From Chaunax sp. Z400 (lineage: Eukaryota > Chordata > Actinopteri > Lophiiformes > Chaunacidae): a stretch of DNA of 64,000 nucleotides. The DNA is taken from contig CM075206.1 in NCBI GenBank assembly GCA_037577475.1, positions 11,637,401 to 11,701,400 of the forward strand. Reading direction: 5' to 3'. Numbering within the stretch: the first letter of the stretch is position 1; each line of letters begins with the position of its first letter. The position numbers and the translations under genes are program-made. Under the pieces are notes generated by a model. The model saw only the letters and a program-made list of their open reading frames with translations, ran no database searches and had not been told where the DNA came from. Below are positions 56,640-64,000 of the stretch, piece after piece.

Positions 56640-57165
56640 GGTGAGGAAAATAATTGGGTCAACTATTCAAATGAATAGACGAGTGCAGACAGAGTGGAAT
56701 GGGTGGATAAGAGCGTCAGGAGTGATTTGTCAGAGATGGGGAACCAGCAAGAGTGAAAGGAAGGTTTACAAGAAGGTAGTGACACTAGTTGTATGGTTTT
56801 GAAGTGGTGGCAGTGATGAAAAGACAGAAGCATAGCTGGAGATGACAGCAATTAAGATACTAAGATTTTCATTGGGAATGGCAAGGATAGAAAGCATTAG
56901 GAAAGAGTAGGACAGCTCAGTTTAGACAAGACAAAGTGGAAGAGGTGAGATGAAGACGGTTTGAACATGTAAGGAGGTGAGATGACGAGTACATCAGGAG
57001 ATGGATGCTAAAGATGATGCTGGCAGGAAAAAGTACAAGAGGAAGGCCAGAGAGGAGATTTATGGATGTGGTGAGGGAGGACATGGAGGTGGTTGGCCTG
57101 ACAGAAGAAGGTGCAGAAGGTAGGAAGAGGGGAAAACACATCATCCACTGTGGCAAGCAGCCAAA
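56640..57165 (+). pseudogene. LINE reverse-transcriptase ORF2 3' end, broken
   Basis: This is a 3' fragment of a non-LTR retrotransposon coding region in the plus orientation, opposite to cntnap2. In order the translated frames give RVQTEWNGWIRASGVIC with KVYKKVV, then IKILRFSLGMARIESIRKE, then DDEYIRRWMLKMMLAGK with RGRPERRFMDVVREDMEVVG and HIIHCGK. These match the typical C-terminal part of teleost LINE ORF2 proteins downstream of the RT catalytic core. The frame is broken by several stops and at least one frameshift, so the copy is inactive. The YADD catalytic box would be further 5' and is absent, consistent with 5' truncation. Confidence 0.82.
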
Positions 57166-57503
57166 CGAATAAGAATAATACATAAACATGAGAGTTTTGT
57201 GGGGGACGGAACAGTGGCAAAGCAAAGGAGATGGACTGTCATGACCTTCATGGTTGCTGGCAGCTAACAGTAAATAGAAATCATATCAGGGAGAGACAGA
57301 GAGAGGAAGACAGTTAGAAAGAGAATACACAATAATTGGACTGAGGGGTGATATAAGAAGAGAAATACTGATATTAAATCACAGTGGAGGGTCTAGGAGC
57401 TGAAAAAAGGCAGATTCCTTGCTAACAAGGCAGCGCAATACCCAACCGATGCTCCTTGTTTTTCTTCTTCTATTGAATTCTCATTGTATTTCTACTCTAT
57501 GCA

Positions 57504-57569
57504 ACTTCTTGTAACCCCCACACCAATAATGCCTCATAAGGCATTATTGGTGTGGGGGTTACAAGAAGT
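57504..57569. repeat. perfect inverted repeat: 31-bp arms, 4-nt loop
   Basis: The left arm 57504-57534 is exactly complementary to the right arm 57539-57569, with loop CATA at 57535-57538. The arm sequence begins ACTTCTTGTAACCCCC. Pairing stops cleanly at both outer edges (A opposite A). There is no mismatch in 31 bp, so the two arms must be recent or under constraint, or the structure could be an assembly or cloning artefact. No target-site duplication or transposon terminal motif is obvious. Confidence 0.93.
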
Positions 57570-57908
57570 ATTGAGCTGAATGTTCACGTGTAAGAATCCA
57601 GGAGTTAGGGGGGGAAAAAAGTGCAACTTTAACGCTCATCTGCCAATCTGCTGTCTTTTTCCCTGTTGAACATCTTTATCTTCCTTTTCTATTTGTTTCT
57701 CAGCCCTGCTACGTACAGCAGGGAGCACAGCACCAGAGCGAAAGGCTAATGTACCACAACAGGCGAGGCCAACCCAACTGCACTACTCTCTTCCCCTCAA
57801 AGATTTGCCCAGTTTCCAGCTTCTCATCGCCTCCTTTTCTTTACTTACTGATCTGATCTTATATTTCTTACATCCTGCACTTGATTTGTCTTTTTCGTTG
57901 CAGCATTT

Positions 57909-57924
57909 TTTTTTTTTTTTTTTT
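57909..57924. repeat. poly-T run
   Basis: A T homopolymer just upstream of the (AC)69 repeat. In the sense direction it is an A run after a UG repeat. Confidence 0.85.
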
Positions 57925-58034
57925 ATCTTTCTCTCTTCTTTCCTCCTCTGCAGTCCACCTGACAGTATGACACATAACCTCTTGCTTTGGCTGAAATCCC
58001 TGAAATCTTTGTAGCTTTTGTAAGTGAGCAGGCA

Positions 58035-58176
<142 letters not shown>

Positions 58177-59417
58177 TCCCAAATGCCATTTCCAATGGAG
58201 CTGGAGCTGGAGGAAGACAGGGGCTTATTGAGATGAAGCATGGGGCCTTGGGGGTGACAACGTAGGCATGATTGTCTGCCCTGCCAGCCTCTTCTTCTTG
58301 AAACTCTATAGAAATTAAACCCCACCAGCGAACCACCGAGGGAGAGAAAGAGAGAGCAGTATTCCAATTCTATGCCTTTTGCAATTCATCACCACCCTCT
58401 AATGGCAATCTGCGTAGTTCTGCTATCACTTCTTGGAGGTGAAGCAGAAATTCTTCCAACTAAACTGTCAAACCATAGCAGTGCTGCCAGGGCTGTAGTA
58501 GAGGGTAAACACACTTAAACGCTGTTTTTTTTACCTCTTTAAATCCAGACATTATGATGGTTTTCTGACTTGTGCTTTTTTTTTTTTTTCTTTTCCATCT
58601 TGCACTCTGTTGTTTCATGAGCATATTAAGGACACAACCTCACCTGGAGCCTCCTCCAAAGTGCTCGTGCTCCCTCCTCTACCCTCCTTTCTTAGCACAC
58701 AGCGTGCTTTCCCCCTGGATGATCAAAGTGCTGCAGCATGTGTGGACCACCTACCAGCAGGAACATCTCATCATGCTTTTCAGACATCCTCAAAAAAACA
58801 AAATAAATATGGCTACAAACTGCAAATCAAGCTGCTCATTTTTCATTTAGTAAGACCAACACAAACACTGGTTATTATTATTGAGTGTGAAGATTGATTA
58901 GCTCAATCAAGCTTTTAATTTGCAAGGTACTGAAAGCTGAATAGTTAATAGACATTGATCTGGGCTTCCAATCTGAATGCTGAACATTCAGATTTTAGAA
59001 CTCTGTGTCCATGGGATATTAAATTGCCCATTTTCACAATGAATATACACACAGGGAGAGAGAGAGGCAGTCAGTGACCAACAGGGACAGGGGTTTGTGG
59101 ACTGGTTTTCAACAGTTATTATAAGTTTATTTATGTAACTGTATTTATATATTTATGTTTAATGTGCGAATGCTTCTGTCTGAAAAACAATATTTCTATG
59201 AGGTACTATTCTGCTTTCAGAGAGCCTGAGCGAATACATGGGTCTGAAATGTATGATGTAAGCTACAATTCCTAAAGTTATGATCTATTCAGCATGAACC
59301 AAACACATGAAAATATAGTAACTTCATAATTTATTAAGTTGCAGTAGGATACTTCATGCATTAAATCTAATACATCCTGCAATAGTTTGATTTGAACTTT
59401 TACTCTATAGTGTCATA

Positions 59418-59510
59418 GTACTACTACTTCTACAACTACTACTACTATTTCTACTAATAACAATATTAATAACACTACTACTACTACTACTACTACTAAT
59501 AATATTATTT
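59418..59510. repeat. (CTA)n trinucleotide repeat, imperfect
   Basis: Two CTA clusters (59420-59455 and 59473-59499) separated by an AATAACAATATTAAT stretch. Confidence 0.9.
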
Positions 59511-60088
59511 CTTAAAATTGAAAAATATCTTAAAGCTCTCTTTTGACAGCAGTAAATGTTTCTCAAATCTTTTTATGCATCGTAGATGAAATGTTTACTC
59601 AGAGAATCCCTCATGAATGCATAAATGCTCTTTACAGGTATGTATCTGTATGAATGTATAACACATTATACTGTAGATGCTCCGGTAACAAATTTCAGAT
59701 AAGGCCGGAACAATTTCTTTCCCCAAAATTATTATTCGACAAAAAAAAAGAGTGAAAAGGACAATTTGAGTTGTTCGTTAAACAGAAGAAGACAGAACAA
59801 AGATGCATCGTGGACTTTTTTGTCAAAATCCTTTCATTGATGTTGCAGCTTTAGCAGCGCCAAGTTAGAAAAGGATCGCTTTAACTTCAGTGTCGCCGTT
59901 GCACCGCTCACAGTGCATTTCTTGACACTGAAAGATCAGTGTAGACTGAATTGTCACCTAGGATATCGTGCTGGCTGAGGGTCATTTGATGTGTTGGAAA
60001 ACAAACTTCTGAAGTTAAGTAAAGCAACGATTTTTTTTTTAGGAAATCTTAAGACACATTTTTTTTGGGGGGATAGCTTTAGCTCCTT

Positions 60089-60120
60089 CATGCTTTTCAT
60101 GCTTTTCATGCTTCATGCTT
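60089..60120. repeat. short tandem repeat, TTTTCATGCT unit
   Basis: Three direct copies of a 10-bp unit (CATGCTTTT), then a shorter CATGCTTCATGCTT remainder. Confidence 0.85.
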
Positions 60121-63100
60121 GCAGAGAATAGAGAATACATACAGAAACAGCCAGAGGGATGCGAGAGCAGAGTAAAGGAGGAAGAGAGAGACAAAGACAA
60201 ACACTTGATGTTGAACGACACACAGAAACAGAGATGGGCGGGTGGAAATCAGAATATTTTCAAGCGCCAATACAGGAAAGCTGAACAACAAAATGAAATC
60301 CACTGTTGGTGTTTGGAGTAGTCATGCTATGTTATGTGATCCTGTTAGCTTGCCTGAGTTATTGTACTGGAAGCATTGTGGGATGGAAAGCACTGAGGAG
60401 GCAGTGAGGCTTCTTACAGCCACAGGGATAGAAGGCTAAATGACAGATGATACACAGATTTAAACACCACAGGTTGGCCCAAGGCAAGCTGGGAGCCACA
60501 GAGAATATCCTCACACAGTAACGCAGACACTGAGACTGCATACTCAAACAGATCAACTCAAAGGAACTTGCACATTAGGCATGCACGCATGCTGCTGCTG
60601 CACTCGCACACTCAGACAGGTTGATGCATCTCATTTCAGGGGCCGCTTCTCAATACAAGATACAAATGCATCTTTATGGGCTAACGAATCATTTTAAAGG
60701 CCCCTCCATTACTTTGACCTAATTTGGAGGGCAACAGCAGGTATATCCTTTCTTTTCTTTTCTTTTTTACTACACTTAACTTGATTTTATTTGTACTTCT
60801 ACTCCATACATTTCATTTTTTTAATTCTTTTTTGATTTTTGGATTCATCTCTTTATTGAGTTTTCAGAACATTTGATGCAAAAAACAAAAAACAAAATCA
60901 CCAATATAGAAAACAGAAAACTACCCTTCCCTTTCCCCCCCCCACTGACCGTCCCAGTGCCTCCCCCTGCCTAATCTTACCCTCATTCCCATTCCAACAG
61001 ACTACAACCATCCACAACCAATTAGAATAGAAATACAATAGCATGACTACAGGGAAATACATAAATGTGCATGATTAAAAAAAAAAAAACTAAACAAAAA
61101 GCAAACCAAAAGATAAATAAGCTACTCACACATACAAATAGATAAAGGGTATATTCTTTATATATAACTCTGCAAGTTGATAAAGACTGCACACACAGGC
61201 ACAATTTGTTCTGGTCTCTATGAGAAACTCACAATGGTTCATCCAGGTATGTTTGAGTTCACCGAAGGCCACACCATCATATATCATTTCCTGTGATTTA
61301 TCTCCTGGAAGTGAGAATCTGCTGATGCCCCATTTGCATTTGCATGCACAGAAGTGCCTCAAAATCATGCTGTGAATCTAATCTCAGTTTACACCCCACC
61401 ACATGGCGTGAGTCTTCCAGTGCACCCTGAAAATGGATTATGATAATTCCATAACTACCTTGAAAGAAGCCGTATAGGAGCCCTTGTGTGGAAACATCAG
61501 TCGCCTCCTTATAACCTCCAACGGAGGTGCACAGCAGGAGACATAAGTGGGGAGATCCACAACACATACCTCTGTACGTTTCATGTTCCTCCTCTCTCCG
61601 TCTGTGCTGCCTCATTCCCTCCATTCTCACCGCCTACTCCTTCTGTCTGCTTCTGTCTTTATTAACACATACACACCAACACACACACTGCACCTTTTGA
61701 AATGGGTGAAAGCTTTCTGACAACATCAAGTCCTCTTGTGGCGCCTTATTGTAAGTGTGCAATGTTGCTGACAACTAGGACAATGAAGAAGCCATGGCTT
61801 CACATCGAGGCAGAACGGATGGAGAGCGACGCGGCATCTAAGAGTCTCCATCTGTACTATTTCTCAAAATGCTGTGATGCCGTACTATTTTCCACTCCTC
61901 AACGTACAAAAACTACCACATAAAAAAAAAAAAATATGCTGCTCAAATTACAATATAATTGAAACAGGAAGGAAATAAAGAAAATAACCTCAGCATCATT
62001 TTAATCTGCAGCTGTGAAAAAACAGCTTTTGTGCAAACACAGAGGGCCAATAGGCACAAATGGAGAGGCAATGACTTTAGTGTGTCTGAAAGGAAACATA
62101 AACTGGAGAAATAAATTAACAAAGTTGGACTGAGCTTTCATTGGAACAGTTAAACACTTGACATTATCTTTTTTTTCATTTCAATTTTACATTTCACTCA
62201 AAAACGGTGTTAGATATGTTTCAATAGCTCGGTGTCTGTGAGTGCTGACAAGGTGGTCAAACACACATAAGATGATGATCAAAGTGTACAAATTGAAGAC
62301 AGAGCCACTTGACTACCGATACTTAAACAGTCCAGTGTTGAACATGTGTCTCCTCATTTTGGCAGTGAGAGTAATTAAAAGAAATACTATTGAAAAGCTT
62401 CTCATGCCATAAGCTGCCCCATACTGCTACTAGCTCCAGCCTACTCTGTCACTATGTATTGCTCCCCCCCCTTCAGCTCTGGCCAACCACTCTTTGTTCG
62501 TTTGGCACAGCATTGAATGAAACAGATGTTCCTTTATATGTAGAAGTCCCCCACTGCAGATTTAACCAGTCCATTGCAGTGACGTGAAACAAAGAACCTC
62601 TGGCTTAATATTTGCAAACTGGACAGAAAGGAGAATCGGTCTTAGATTGTAACTCTCTTGTTTTTGACAGCGCATTGGTAATGTGCATTGTTTCCTCATC
62701 ATTCAGCGACTGGGGCGACTGCAACAACAACATTAGCAGCTGCTGTGGGAATGACTGAGACTGGAAACTGTGGGACTGAGCAGCATCTGGATGGCTTTCA
62801 CATAAATAGAGGAAGTCATTGCAGGAGACCTCTTTTATTGGAGAGCATGAAATTATTTGGTTGGATTAAAGCCCCTGAATTGCTCATTTTGTGTTCTCTT
62901 CTATTTGCTTATTGAACACATCTATAGTTTGGTGACCTCTGTCTTCTGTGTCGTGTTTAGGAAGGACATCAGGCACAAAGAATTTTAACTGGACTCACAA
63001 TTTATAAACCTAACTGCTGTTCTGGTTTGATATGCACCTAAGTGAGTAAAGGGGCCCTTACAAATCACATGAAACGCATTGCTTCTGTAATTGGAGGGGA

Positions 63101-64000
63101 TTAGTCTGGGCAGAGAACAGCAGCCCTAAACATGACTGAGCAACAGACACAATTTGCATAATTTAAAACCACAGGGGTTTGTAGCAAGTGAGCTTAGAGG
63201 AAAAAAAGGATTTTGTCAGGATGGGTCCAGGTGATCAACAAGACACAGATGAGCACTTGTTGTAACGGTTTGAGAAATTTGACTATGCTAATTTATTCTC
63301 CTGAGAAAAAGTGTAGATTTCATGGCAGAAACAGCATCTCATAATTTAAGAATGTATATTTTGAAACAAGGAAGATATATGGAAAATACTCAGCTCATAC
63401 TCAGGCTATACCGAAAAGTTATTTCTTATGTTGAAGCAGAATGCACTTGGATGCCTGAGGTCACCTGGCCTTCAGATGTTGTCTTTGTGGATTGTTCAAG
63501 TGCAGCTTTATATAGAAGAACATAAAAGCGTTGGATCAGTCAATCTTCCTCGGCACCAGGTCTTTGAGGTTAATTCTGTATGTCAGGATCCTTGGGTGGA
63601 TCCTCTAAAACAACCCCTCAAACGACATAAGAACATGTACTGCCATTACAAATATGCTGCCCTGTACATTTCATGCATTACATCTTCAAATACACCCGCG
63701 GCGCAATCGAATTATGTGAAAAATGAACTCTTTTAGATAGAGCGAAGATGAACTCCGCAACACCTGAGATCAAGAAACAAATTCTCTACATTGCCCAAGT
63801 GAGAACACAGCAATGTTCTTAAGTCATTCAGTGTCAAAGTTGCCTTTCGTCAAAGCTTCCTAGAACAGAGATGTTTCGGTGGCCAAGTCAAGGTTGAGGG
63901 AAAAGTGTGTAGCGAGTGCTCAGGGCATGACCAATGCAGCGATGCATCACTCCGGGATGAAAAACTAAAATGAACATGGATCCTACCTTTGTCAGGTCAA

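Noticed and set aside
61298..61630. 110-codon minus-strand frame considered as the missing upstream cntnap2 exon
   Set aside because: It lacks the expected YCEQ...SRLLNTP-type sequence, no fitting donor with phase 1 is present at its end, and the residues match no CNTNAP domain that I know.

Overview
The window is vertebrate, almost certainly teleost, genomic DNA, and a percomorph-type fish is the best guess. The evidence is small exons with GT-AG introns, very long (CA)n/(GT)n microsatellites, and several dispersed repeats of kinds I associate with percomorph genomes. Nothing suggests a prokaryote, plasmid or virus.

The only protein-coding gene I can support is on the minus strand: an internal part of a contactin-associated protein-like gene, best matched to CNTNAP2 (CASPR2). 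Eight consecutive exons lie, in transcript order, at 36901-37057, 34573-34700, 23672-23842, 17186-17404, 12750-12986, 7916-8149, 7148-7281 and 1596-1689. They splice into one uninterrupted 1374-nt frame (458 codons). It covers the end of the fibrinogen-like region, laminin G domain 3, the second EGF-like domain and most of laminin G domain 4. The earlier exons (signal peptide, discoidin, LamG1-2, EGF1, start of the fibrinogen-like region) lie beyond 64000. The last exons (end of LamG4, transmembrane helix, band-4.1/PDZ-binding tail) lie below position 1. CNTNAP2 is a neurexin-superfamily adhesion protein that partners contactin-2 and clusters Kv1 channels at the juxtaparanode. The paralogue assignment rests on the LamG4 exons, which fit CNTNAP2 better than CNTNAP4 or CNTNAP5 as I remember them. 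The sequence alone does not decide between cntnap2a and cntnap2b.

Everything else is intron. 1-1595, 1690-7147, 7282-7915, 8150-12749, 12987-17185, 17405-23671, 23843-34572 and 34701-36900 separate the exons, and 37058-64000 is one long upstream intron of at least 26.9 kb with no exon that I recognise. The introns hold long CA/GT, GA, TA and CTA microsatellites, polypurine tracts, a decayed LINE reverse-transcriptase 3' end (56640-57165, plus strand), retroposon tails, tRNA-like SINE remnants, MITE-like elements and a striking perfect inverted repeat at 57504-57569.

I found no convincing undescribed multi-gene system. The most unusual sequence objects are the 31-bp-arm, 4-nt-loop perfect hairpin at 57504-57569 and the dense load of long UG-, CA- and pyrimidine-rich tracts in the sense pre-mRNA of a neuronal gene.
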